A DNA stretch of 60,460 nt from NCBI GenBank assembly GCA_964546275.1, contig CAZJJG010000005.1:1-60460 (forward strand). The letters run 5' to 3'. Each line of letters begins with the position of its first letter. Within the stretch, counting starts at the first letter, position 1. This document shows positions 53,582-60,460 of the stretch, piece after piece. The notes under the pieces were generated by a model. That model made no database searches. It was not told the DNA's origin and was given only the letters and a program-made list of their open reading frames with translations. The stretch comes from MED-G78 sp964546275. GTDB taxonomy: Bacteria > Pseudomonadota > Gammaproteobacteria > Magnimaribacterales > D2472. Both the position numbers and the translations under genes were made by a program.

Positions 53582-54487
53582 ATGAATTACTATGAAGATT
53601 ATGCTGAAGAAAATGGCGTAAAAATTGCCTATCGGGATTATGGTCCTGAGGAAGCGGAGCCAATACTTTTAGTGCATGGTCTTGGAGCTCAGCTAGTTCA
53701 CTGGCCAGAACATCTCATCGATTTTTTAATAGAAAATAATTACCGACCTATAACCTACGATAATAGAGATGCTGGTTTATCGACTAGATTTTTAGGAAAG
53801 CCTTCATTTGTTTTAGATTACCTGCGTTATTACTTACGCTTGCCAATGAAATCTGAATATACCCTTAAAGATATGTCCAAAGATGGCATTACTGTAATGA
53901 ATGAATTAAAAATTGATAAAGCTCACATCCTAGGAACTTCTATGGGAGGCATGATTGGCCAAATTATTTGTTCTATGTTTTCTGACAGAATAAAAACATT
54001 TACCTTAATTGCATCAACCGCATCTGTACCTGGGCCTTTTAATGGACCCTCTAAAGAAGTTCAAGAAGTAATGATGCAAAGATCAAAAATGAGTAACCCT
54101 ACTCTTGAAGATGTGTATCAAAGAGAAATTAAATGGGTCTCATTAATTGGTATGGAGGGGCGTGATTTAGATACTCCAAAATTTCGTGAAGATGTTATTG
54201 CTAATTTCAATCGAGCAAAAGAAAAAGCTGATGGGTTTGGCTATGCTAGACAATTATTAGCAATACTCGCATCTAAAGACAGAATAAAAAGAGTTAAGGC
54301 GATACAGGCGCCTACACTTATTATTCATGGAGAAAAAGATCCTGTTATTGATGTTAAAAATGCTTATAAAATGGATAAATTAATTCCAAATAGTAAATTA
54401 ATAGTCATATCTAATATGAGGCACTTAATAGAAGAAGAAATATTAGATCAATTTAAAGAAGATTTACTAATCCATTTAAATCAGTAA
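53582..54487 (+). CDS. Alpha/beta hydrolase
   Basis: The 301-residue cytoplasmic hydrolase has the oxyanion motif LLVHGLGAQL and the nucleophile elbow LGTSMGGMIGQ. The acid lies in GEKDPVID and the histidine in NMRHLIEEE, which together form a complete triad. The cap region between about 135 and 210 is typical for haloperoxidase/lipase-like members. The substrate is not known. AGGAG lies one base before the ATG, unusually close. It is divergent from the transporter and converges on a DUF962 gene. Confidence 0.85.
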   Translation: MNYYEDYAEENGVKIAYRDYGPEEAEPILLVHGLGAQLVHWPEHLIDFLIENNYRPITYDNRDAGLSTRFLGKPSFVLDYLRYYLRLPMKSEYTLKDMSKDGITVMNELKIDKAHILGTSMGGMIGQIICSMFSDRIKTFTLIASTASVPGPFNGPSKEVQEVMMQRSKMSNPTLEDVYQREIKWVSLIGMEGRDLDTPKFREDVIANFNRAKEKADGFGYARQLLAILASKDRIKRVKAIQAPTLIIHGEKDPVIDVKNAYKMDKLIPNSKLIVISNMRHLIEEEILDQFKEDLLIHLNQ

Positions 54488-54493
54488 TAACTT

Positions 54494-54799
54494 CTAAAAG
54501 ATCTTATGTTTTCCTCTTAGGATTTCATAATACATAACATGATCTCCTATAAAGCTATAAAAGGGGTATGTAAAAGTAGCAGGCTTGTTATGCTCAACAA
54601 AAAAATGGGCTACCCAAGCAAAACCATATCCAGACAATAAAGAATAAAGCAGAAACATAAAATCAAAGGTCATAAAAAATCTTATATAGAAAAATATAGC
54701 TATTGAAGTACCTATAAAGTGTAAGAGTTTTGTATGCTTATTATCATGCTCACTAAGATAGTAAGGATAAAATTCCTTGAAATTATCATATTTATCCAT
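54494..54799 (-). CDS. DUF962/Mpo1-like membrane protein
   Basis: The 101-residue protein has two hydrophobic hairpins and the conserved histidines of the Mpo1/DUF962 family: SEHDNKHTKLLHFIG, HFFVEHNKPATF and GDHVMYYEI. The yeast member Mpo1 is an iron-dependent dioxygenase that shortens 2-hydroxy fatty acids. A similar alpha-oxidation role is inferred here. It ends seven bases after the hydrolase gene in convergent orientation. Confidence 0.8.
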   Translation of the reverse strand: MDKYDNFKEFYPYYLSEHDNKHTKLLHFIGTSIAIFFYIRFFMTFDFMFLLYSLLSGYGFAWVAHFFVEHNKPATFTYPFYSFIGDHVMYYEILRGKHKIF

Positions 54800-54901
54800 A
54801 TTTCATCTCCCTATTGAATATTAATAATGCCATATGGTTTGAAATAAACAAATGTGTACCTTATGAAGAATCTAAATCTTAATTAATAAAAGATTAATTA
54901 A

Positions 54902-56842
54902 TTACAAATGCTCTTTTAAAAACAGAATAACGGCTTGCTGATAAATATCTCTATTTTCCTTTTTTCTATAGCCATGGCCTTCATTAAGGGCATTCATATA
55001 CCAAACTGTTTTATTTGCTTCTCTTAAAGAATTAACTATTTGCTCTGCTTCAGTTACTGGAACTCTGGGATCATTTTGACCTTGAGCGACAAACATTGGT
55101 ACTGTGATTTTTTCAACATTGTTATTAGGGCTTATCTTTTCAAGAAAGTCATTCATTTTTGGATCCCTTTCATCTCCATATTCAACTCTTCTTAGATCTC
55201 TTCTATAGTCCTGGGTGTTAGTTAAGAATGTAACAAAGTTTGAGATACCTACTATATCTATAGCCGCTTTTAACCTATCACTGTAGTAAACTGCGCTAGC
55301 TAAAACCATATAGCCACCATAAGAACCACCATAGACAGCAACTCTAGATGAATCAAGATTTGGTTGAGTATCAATCCAGTCTAATAAAGCTCCAATATCT
55401 TTAACAGAGTTTTCTCTGTTAAAACCATTATCTAATCCTAAATATGTTTTTCCGTATCCATTACTTCCCCTTACATTGGGAGTTATGACTGCAGCACCTA
55501 ATTGGTCTACCCAAAGCTGAAATGTGCTACTGAACCCTGGACGTGATTGACCTTCAGGGCCGCCATGAATATATATAATTACTGGCAATGGATCATCGCT
55601 GTCTTTTGCATATACAAATGCAGGTATCTCTAAATCATCAAAAGACTTATAAGTAATAAGTTCTGGTGTGACAAAGGATGAGGTATCTAATCCGCCTACT
55701 TCTGAGTCAGTCCATCTTGTTAATTTTCCATAACTCAGAGGGCTTCTTTTTAATTCAAGCGTGTAACTATCTGATGGGCTTTGATGTGTATTTATCGAAA
55801 GTCCCAACATTTTTGATTGATCATTAAAATTAATTCCTCCGACTAATCCAATTGGTATATTTGAAACCTTCTTATATTTATAAGTATTTATATCAAGAAG
55901 GTATAGCGAACTAAATCCATTCTCATTTACAGTAAATGCAGCTCTTTTTTTGTCTTTTGATAAAGCAAAACCATCGACATCCCATTTAATATCTCCGGTA
56001 ATAAGACTAATCTTTCCGCTATCTAGATTCTTATATGCAAGATTATTAAATTCATTAAACTCATCAGTAATATAAAAAATACCTTCATCATTATTATCAA
56101 AACCAAGACCACTATTAACAGACTTTTTATCAGGATCGCCTAATACAAGTCTTTGCTCTTTAGTTTCAACATCAACAATGTGAACCCTTGAGTCAGTAAT
56201 TGAGATGTAATTTTGAATGAGTACTTTTTTACTATTATTGGACCAATCTATTGCGCCCCAAGATGTTCCATCTGGTGATGCAAGGATCATTTCTGCTGAG
56301 TCTGGATCGTCAATAGACATAATCCAAACATCATTAGAAGCTCCATTTCTCTTGTTGCTTCTGTAAGCTATCTTAGTGCCAGTTTTATTCCATTTAGGAC
56401 CACCATTTCTAGACTCACCATCAGTTAATAGTTTATATGAACCATCATTTGGATTAAGTTTAAAAATTTGAGCATTTTCACTACCGCCTGAATCCATTGT
56501 AAAAGCAATTAATTCTCCATTAGGCTGGTGCGTTACTGAGCCAATTGGTTCATCAAAATATGTTACTTGTTTTCTTGCTCCACCTGGAGTCTTTACTAAA
56601 TGAAGCTGGCTAACATTGCCAAACCTCGTTGAAATAAATAGTTGACTACCAGAGCTATCAAAACCTCTAAAAGAGCCAGATCTTACATTTTGAAATTTAT
56701 TTAAATCATCTACTAACGCCTGAGGAATAGATGGAATATCCTCGAGAATAAGATTCCCATTATTTTCAGTTGTAGTAATAACCTGCGAGCTCAACTCAAA
56801 TGAAAAACAAGCTAGGACAATAAATATTTTAGATAAATTCAT
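54902..56842 (-). CDS. S9 family exported peptidase (prolyl oligopeptidase type)
   Basis: The 646 residues begin with a short signal peptide (FIVLACFSFELSSQ). A seven-bladed beta-propeller (about 40-400) contains repeats such as NGELIAFTMDSGGSE and GTKIAYRSNKR. The C-terminal alpha/beta hydrolase domain has the serine in YGGSYGGYMVL, the aspartate in QGQNDPRVP and the histidine in NEGHGYRK. The propeller gates access so that only short peptides are cut. It is divergent from the unknown gene next to the assembly gap. Confidence 0.92.
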   Translation of the reverse strand: MNLSKIFIVLACFSFELSSQVITTTENNGNLILEDIPSIPQALVDDLNKFQNVRSGSFRGFDSSGSQLFISTRFGNVSQLHLVKTPGGARKQVTYFDEPIGSVTHQPNGELIAFTMDSGGSENAQIFKLNPNDGSYKLLTDGESRNGGPKWNKTGTKIAYRSNKRNGASNDVWIMSIDDPDSAEMILASPDGTSWGAIDWSNNSKKVLIQNYISITDSRVHIVDVETKEQRLVLGDPDKKSVNSGLGFDNNDEGIFYITDEFNEFNNLAYKNLDSGKISLITGDIKWDVDGFALSKDKKRAAFTVNENGFSSLYLLDINTYKYKKVSNIPIGLVGGINFNDQSKMLGLSINTHQSPSDSYTLELKRSPLSYGKLTRWTDSEVGGLDTSSFVTPELITYKSFDDLEIPAFVYAKDSDDPLPVIIYIHGGPEGQSRPGFSSTFQLWVDQLGAAVITPNVRGSNGYGKTYLGLDNGFNRENSVKDIGALLDWIDTQPNLDSSRVAVYGGSYGGYMVLASAVYYSDRLKAAIDIVGISNFVTFLTNTQDYRRDLRRVEYGDERDPKMNDFLEKISPNNNVEKITVPMFVAQGQNDPRVPVTEAEQIVNSLREANKTVWYMNALNEGHGYRKKENRDIYQQAVILFLKEHL

Positions 56843-57011
56843 AATTTTTCCTATAAAAAATGTAGGTAAATTGTAACAAATGAAATAAGGGAATGGTTGG
56901 CCTGAAAGGCTAGAATCACAAACATATGAATTATTGCATATGTATTTATTGGCAAATGGATTTGTTAAAATACAAACTATTGTTAGGATTAGATAATCGA
57001 AATTAATACAG

Positions 57012-57066
57012 GAAAAATTAAATGACTAAAGCTACTGATAAAGTAAAAATTGATCCTATTCCTGCA
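57012..57066. repeat. Left copy of the 55-base duplication at the assembly gap
   Basis: These 55 bases are identical to 57167-57221, on the other side of 100 N. They contain the ribosome site and first codons of the downstream gene. The pattern is that of two contigs ending in the same k-mer, so only one copy is probably real. Confidence 0.9.
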
Positions 57067-57166
57067 NNNNNNNNNNNNNNNNNNNNNNNNNNNNNNNNNN
57101 NNNNNNNNNNNNNNNNNNNNNNNNNNNNNNNNNNNNNNNNNNNNNNNNNNNNNNNNNNNNNNNNNN
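57067..57166. other. Assembly gap of 100 N
   Basis: Exactly 100 undetermined bases. The flanks are an exact 55-base duplicate, so the gap is most likely a false spacer and the true sequence probably runs straight through. The 170 bases before the left copy (56843-57011) hold a short GGCCTGAAAGGCT hairpin and a CATATG palindrome pair but no gene. Confidence 0.95.
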
Positions 57167-57221
57167 GAAAAATTAAATGACTAAAGCTACTGATAAAGTA
57201 AAAATTGATCCTATTCCTGCA
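57167..57221. repeat. Right copy of the 55-base duplication at the assembly gap
   Basis: Identical to 57012-57066. It carries the start of the following gene. Confidence 0.9.
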
Positions 57222-57767
57222 TACAAAGAACAATACCAACCTATAGGTGAGTATTTAATAGAAATCCAAAGATATTGCTTAACTTTTCACAATCAAGTGA
57301 AGGATGTTTACTTTAAGACAGAAGAAGAAGCGCGTAATTTTTGGGGCTATATGATTCATAATTCCTCAGAACCTCAATATAGAATTCTTCGACAGATAGC
57401 TTTTACAGAATCGGTATTAAAAGAAGAAGGTATGCATCTAAATGATGCTAATGAAGAAACAGTAGCTCAGATATTTTCTATCTTAGAAGACCTTAAGAGT
57501 TATCGTAAAAACCTTACATCTATGACCTATCAAGGCATCGGACTCAAGGCTATAGTTGAAGTCTATTGGTCTGGCGGTCTTTCGGTTAAAGAGATTGTGA
57601 GTCAGCTTATAGAGATTAAAGTATTAGCTGAATACGATGATGATAATAATCCAGAATATGAGAAGCACGAAGATAATGTTAGAAAACATGTTGAGTCTTT
57701 AAAGGATTTTGACGTTAAGCGAGCAGACAGTGGGTTTGAGATCTGGAAAGATAGTAAATTATCTTAA
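57177..57767 (+). CDS. Protein of unknown function beside the assembly gap
   Basis: The 196-residue soluble, mostly helical protein has no signal peptide or membrane span. Conserved-looking segments include YLIEIQRYCLTFHNQVKDVYF, shown here as YLIEIQRYCLTFH, EARNFWGYMIHNSS and YQGIGLKAIVEVYWSGGLSV. The C-terminus is charged. I do not recognise a family. If the duplicated 55 bases are collapsed, the gene keeps its start at ATG and its true upstream region is 56843-57011. It converges on the GcvT-like gene with a terminator between them. Confidence 0.75.
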   Translation: MTKATDKVKIDPIPAYKEQYQPIGEYLIEIQRYCLTFHNQVKDVYFKTEEEARNFWGYMIHNSSEPQYRILRQIAFTESVLKEEGMHLNDANEETVAQIFSILEDLKSYRKNLTSMTYQGIGLKAIVEVYWSGGLSVKEIVSQLIEIKVLAEYDDDNNPEYEKHEDNVRKHVESLKDFDVKRADSGFEIWKDSKLS

Positions 57768-57780
57768 TAAAGAATGAGTC

Positions 57781-57801
57781 AGGGAGGATTAGATCCTCCC
57801 T
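57781..57801. terminator. Terminator between the unknown gene and the GcvT-like gene
   Basis: AGGGAGGA (57781-57788) pairs with TCCTCCCT (57794-57801) around TTAGA, followed by TTTAATT on the plus strand. It ends the convergent pair. Confidence 0.75.
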
Positions 57802-57831
57802 TTAATTCATTATGATTTCTAGCTTCCTTTT

Positions 57832-59136
57832 TTAATCAGCAAAGTCTAATCCTTTTGCTAACTGAACTTCTCGTTTGTTTGGTGTAACAGATTTTCTGAA
57901 AGGTACATCAACAATTGCACCTTCAACTGGAACTCCGGAAGTCTCAGAATATTCATCAGGCAATCTCACTAATAATTTAGTTCCAATCTCTGATGAAGTC
58001 CATGGAACCCAAGCAAGAGCGATATTGGTACCTAATTCAGGAGACCACCAAGGAGAAGTCACATAACCCATATCATTTCCATCAGTATCAGCTATTAACC
58101 AAAAATCAGGAGCATAGTCTATTATCTCTTTTCCACCCAAAGTAATTCCAACCATTTTCATTTTAAATGGCGGCGTTCCTGCATCGATCATTGCTCGTTG
58201 TTTTTCAAGGGCTTCTTTACCAATGTAGTCAGCTGTTTTGTTACGAGGTACTTGATAACTTAAATTAACCTGAAAAGGAGAAGTCTCATGGTCTAAGTCT
58301 TGTCCCCAAGATAAAATACCAGCTGCTATTCGGCGATGGTGAGCAGGAGCTATAACCATTAGCCCAAATTCTTCACCTCCCTCAAGAACTGCATTCCATA
58401 CTTTTTCAGCATTTTCATGCGCGTCACGAACATAGATTTCATAACCCTTCTCTCCGGTAAAACCAGTTTGACTAATTACAACATCTGCACCGCCAATCTG
58501 AGTTTCCATGATTCCATAATAAGGAACATCTCTGAGCTCCTCACCTGCTAACTTTGCCATAAGGTTTTCAGAAAGAGGTCCCTGAATTTGAACAGGGCAA
58601 ACATCTATCTCATCGATTATCACATCGAATTTATTGGTAATGTTGACTCCTTGAAGCCACAATAATAAATCACTATCTGAGATAGAAAACCAAAACTCAT
58701 CTTCAGCTAATCTCAGAAGAACAGGGTCATTAAGAACCCCTCCTTTGTCGTTACATAAAATTGCATATTTACCATTACCTGGTTCAATTTTAGTTGCATC
58801 ACGAGTTATGACAAAATCGGTAAAAGCTTCTGCGTCAGGACCTTTAACTCTTATCTGTCTTTCAACAGCTACATTCCACATAGTTACACGATTTACTAAT
58901 GCTTCGTACTCAACCATTGCCCCGCCATCTTCAGGTCTTACATACCCTCTAGGATGATAGATACGGTTATAAACAGTTGCTCTCCAGCAGCCAGCTTCAT
59001 GAGATAAATGCCAAAAAGGTGACTTTCTAACTCTAGTTGAAATTAACATTTCTACAGGCGTTCGACCACTTTGTCTAAGGTTGTATGGTACTACTCGATC
59101 GCTCTGATCGACACTAGGATGATTTGGATTTGTCAT
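57832..59136 (-). CDS. GcvT/DmdA-family tetrahydrofolate-dependent demethylase-like protein
   Basis: The 434 residues have the aminomethyltransferase (GcvT) fold. VEYEALVNRVTMWNVAVERQ, shown as VEYEALVNRVTMWNV, is followed by the folate-binding IQGPLSENLMAKLAG. SQTGFTGEKGYEIYV and the C-terminal VTSPWWSPELGTNIALAWV also fit. Family members transfer methyl groups to tetrahydrofolate: glycine cleavage (GcvT), DMSP demethylase (DmdA) or aryl-methyl-ether demethylases. It is longer than DmdA (about 365), and no gcvH or gcvP is nearby, so a one-carbon demethylase with a different methyl donor is likely. DMSP is possible but not shown. Confidence 0.8.
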   Translation of the reverse strand: MTNPNHPSVDQSDRVVPYNLRQSGRTPVEMLISTRVRKSPFWHLSHEAGCWRATVYNRIYHPRGYVRPEDGGAMVEYEALVNRVTMWNVAVERQIRVKGPDAEAFTDFVITRDATKIEPGNGKYAILCNDKGGVLNDPVLLRLAEDEFWFSISDSDLLLWLQGVNITNKFDVIIDEIDVCPVQIQGPLSENLMAKLAGEELRDVPYYGIMETQIGGADVVISQTGFTGEKGYEIYVRDAHENAEKVWNAVLEGGEEFGLMVIAPAHHRRIAAGILSWGQDLDHETSPFQVNLSYQVPRNKTADYIGKEALEKQRAMIDAGTPPFKMKMVGITLGGKEIIDYAPDFWLIADTDGNDMGYVTSPWWSPELGTNIALAWVPWTSSEIGTKLLVRLPDEYSETSGVPVEGAIVDVPFRKSVTPNKREVQLAKGLDFAD

Positions 59137-59313
59137 ATTTACTCCCCCGTAATTTATAACTAGTTTTTATATATATTCTTGAATAAATTTACGCCTTTTT
59201 TTTCATTTTGTAAATCAAAATTTATAGCACGTAAAACACCCTTTTAGAATGGCGATTTGTTGGAATAAAATTAATGTTTTAGAAGCAAGAAATGGAAATA
59301 AATTGGGTTATTT

Positions 59314-59397
59314 TTACCAATTAATATTATCTTTTACAACGTAATAAAGAATTGCAATTAAGACTATGTTTCCAATTATAAAGGTTGTGTAACTCAT
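59314..59397 (-). CDS. Candidate 27-residue single-span peptide
   Basis: On the minus strand, ATG at 59397 opens a 27-codon frame reading SYTTFIIGNIVLIAILYYVV, then KDNINW and a TAA stop. It is one clean membrane span with a charged end, in a 337-base gap otherwise free of recognised features. No strong ribosome site is visible, so this is tentative. Confidence 0.4.
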   Translation of the reverse strand: MSYTTFIIGNIVLIAILYYVVKDNINW

Positions 59398-59473
59398 ATA
59401 TTTATATTGCCATATGCGGACATAAAATAAAATGAATAAGATGACTCTTATATTTTTTTGTTATTATGCAAAC

Positions 59474-59947
59474 ATGAATAAAAAATACCTACTTATAATA
59501 ATCTGCTCATTAGTAATGTCAGCATTTGCTGCTAACACTATAGATCAAGATACTAATACTGAAACTAGATTATTAGTTCATAAAACTCCAACATGCGGTT
59601 GCTGTAAAGCATGGGTAAAGCATATTGAAAATAGTGGATTTATTACCAAGGTTCAAGATCACAAGAATCTAGCAGATATTAAAGAAATGTTTGGGATTAA
59701 ACCTCAATATAGATCTTGTCATACTGCTGTATCTGAAGATGGCTATATTTTTGAAGGTCATATACCTAGTAAATATGTAACTCAATTTCTTTCAGAGAAT
59801 CATCCTAATGCTATTGGTCTCTCAGTTCCCGGAATGCCTTTAGGTTCTCCTGGAATGGAAGTTGGTGACCGCTTTATGCCTTATAAGGTTCTTATGCTTT
59901 ATAAAGATGGAAGCAGCAACGTATATGCTGAAGTAAATAAAAAGTAA
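59474..59947 (+). CDS. DUF411 exported metal-binding protein
   Basis: The 157-residue protein has a signal peptide (KKYLLIIICSLVMSAFA) and the DUF411 pattern: a CGCCKAW cysteine motif, FGIKPQYRSCHTAV and GYIFEGHIPSKY, then SVPGMPLGSPGMEVGDR. DUF411 proteins are often tied to copper or other metal handling, and the thioredoxin-like CGCC may bind metal or do redox chemistry. ATG at 59474 is chosen to give the signal peptide; a longer frame from 59432 is less likely. Confidence 0.8.
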   Translation: MNKKYLLIIICSLVMSAFAANTIDQDTNTETRLLVHKTPTCGCCKAWVKHIENSGFITKVQDHKNLADIKEMFGIKPQYRSCHTAVSEDGYIFEGHIPSKYVTQFLSENHPNAIGLSVPGMPLGSPGMEVGDRFMPYKVLMLYKDGSSNVYAEVNKK

Positions 59948-59969
59948 TTAAAGGATAGGCCAGAGAGTT

Positions 59970-60460
59970 CTATAAATTAAAAGAGTTTCTAATTCCCTCA
60001 ATTACAAATTCTATAGCAAGAGCTCCAAGCAATAGTCCAAAAATTTTCTCAACCACTGTAATGATGGTTGGTCCTAACTTAGATGAGAGTTTCGCTGAAA
60101 GCCACATAGCAAGTCCTGCTAATAGAACAACTATAAATATAGGTAAGTAAGATATAGCAGCATCAGTAATGTTTAAGTAGGATTCTTTTGATAAGAGCAA
60201 ACTAGTAGCCATAGCCCCTGGGCCAGCTATTAAAGGTATTGATAGTGGAAATATTGCTATAGATTTTATTGTTTCATCATCTACTGCGGTATCTGCAGTA
60301 TTTTGTCTTCGTGTTTGTCTTTGCTCAAAAACCATTTGAAAGGCTATTACAACTAAAAATAAACCTCCAATAATTCTAAAAGAGTCCATGCTGATATTCA
60401 TTGCATCCAAAATGGCATTACCAAATAACCAAAAGGTAGAAAGAACGATGAGAGATACTA
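59970..60460 (-). CDS. MarC-family membrane protein, N-terminus cut by the window edge
   Basis: The visible part has the MarC fold: FWLFGNAILDAMNISMDSFRIIGG, shown here as ILDAMNISMDSFRIIGG, then IFPLSIPLIAGPGAMATSLLL and a C-terminal VVEKIFGLLLGALAIEFVIE, written here as FGLLLGALAIEFVI. It is an inner-membrane protein of unknown transport function. The frame is open to the window edge on the minus strand, so the start lies beyond 60,460. Confidence 0.88.
   Translation of the reverse strand, partial: VSLIVLSTFWLFGNAILDAMNISMDSFRIIGGLFLVVIAFQMVFEQRQTRRQNTADTAVDDETIKSIAIFPLSIPLIAGPGAMATSLLLSKESYLNITDAAISYLPIFIVVLLAGLAMWLSAKLSSKLGPTIITVVEKIFGLLLGALAIEFVIEGIRNSFNL

Noticed and set aside
57018..57239. 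Minus-strand open frame that runs through the N gap
   Set aside because: It exists only because N codons are read as open; the sequence is an assembly artefact.
1..60460. CRISPR array, insertion sequence or prophage
   Set aside because: No regularly spaced repeats, transposase or phage structural genes were seen; the only integrase-like feature is the GltD N-terminal segment.

Overview
The window (about 60 kb, strongly AT-rich) reads as a piece of a streamlined marine gammaproteobacterium, most likely SAR86-like. This placement is an inference from low GC, very short intergenic gaps, several TonB-dependent receptors, exported S9/S46 peptidases and a sugar-uptake gene set. It also rests on gammaproteobacterial synteny (ilvE next to a core glycosyltransferase; algC-slmA; mrcA, aroK-aroB, gltB, gltD, hemE in the Pseudomonas order). 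It looks like an assembled genome bin, because one 100-N gap is flanked on both sides by the same 55 bases.

Layout. 1-8 kb: a truncated glycosyltransferase, ilvE, algC, slmA, penicillin-binding protein 1A and aroK-aroB. 8-16 kb: gltB (turned round relative to gltD), a gltD with an extra N-terminal segment, hemE and an acyl-CoA thioesterase. 16-26.6 kb: a run of plus-strand genes comprising a CobS/CobT AAA+/VWA pair, a diiron ferritin-like protein, a parallel beta-helix protein, a diheme cytochrome c, a BI-1/YccA membrane protein with a small partner, a DUF305-LVIVD exported protein and a type II pantothenate kinase. 26.6-31 kb: a fatty-acid-hydroxylase/sterol-desaturase family protein, cysE and an S46 dipeptidyl peptidase. 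31-35.3 kb: an oxidative-stress and metal island with katG, nickel superoxide dismutase (sodN), its maturation peptidase (sodX, apparent CTG start), mntR and a duplicated small membrane protein. 35.5-42.8 kb: an esterase lipoprotein, tRNA-Ala(UGC), a Fur-box TonB receptor, DoxX, hflX, a tiny basic ORF with an apparent ATT start, a steroid 5-alpha-reductase-like protein and a second shikimate-kinase-like protein. 42.9-54.5 kb: a TonB receptor, amidohydrolase, GH3 beta-glucosidase, a fused Gfo/Idh/MocA-aldo/keto reductase, a GPH sugar transporter and a hydrolase, which together look like a glycoside uptake and breakdown locus. 54.5-60.5 kb: a DUF962 protein, an S9 peptidase, an unknown protein beside the assembly gap, a GcvT/DmdA-like protein, a DUF411 protein and a truncated MarC.

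The most unusual non-coding signal lies between the 3' ends of the S46 peptidase and katG (30,874-31,065). A 10-bp perfect closing helix encloses a 6-bp hairpin whose loop can form an 8-bp pseudoknot. A minus-strand promoter with a 17-bp spacer and an overlapping 16/19 Fur box is placed so that transcription would start at the first base of the closing helix. This looks like an iron-controlled small RNA in a place where no protein start would need a Fur box. The most interesting protein-level signals are the coupled diiron/beta-helix/diheme-cytochrome operon beside CobS/CobT, the GltD extension, and the oxidoreductase fusion.

All calls come from reading the sequence and from family knowledge; no database search was run.
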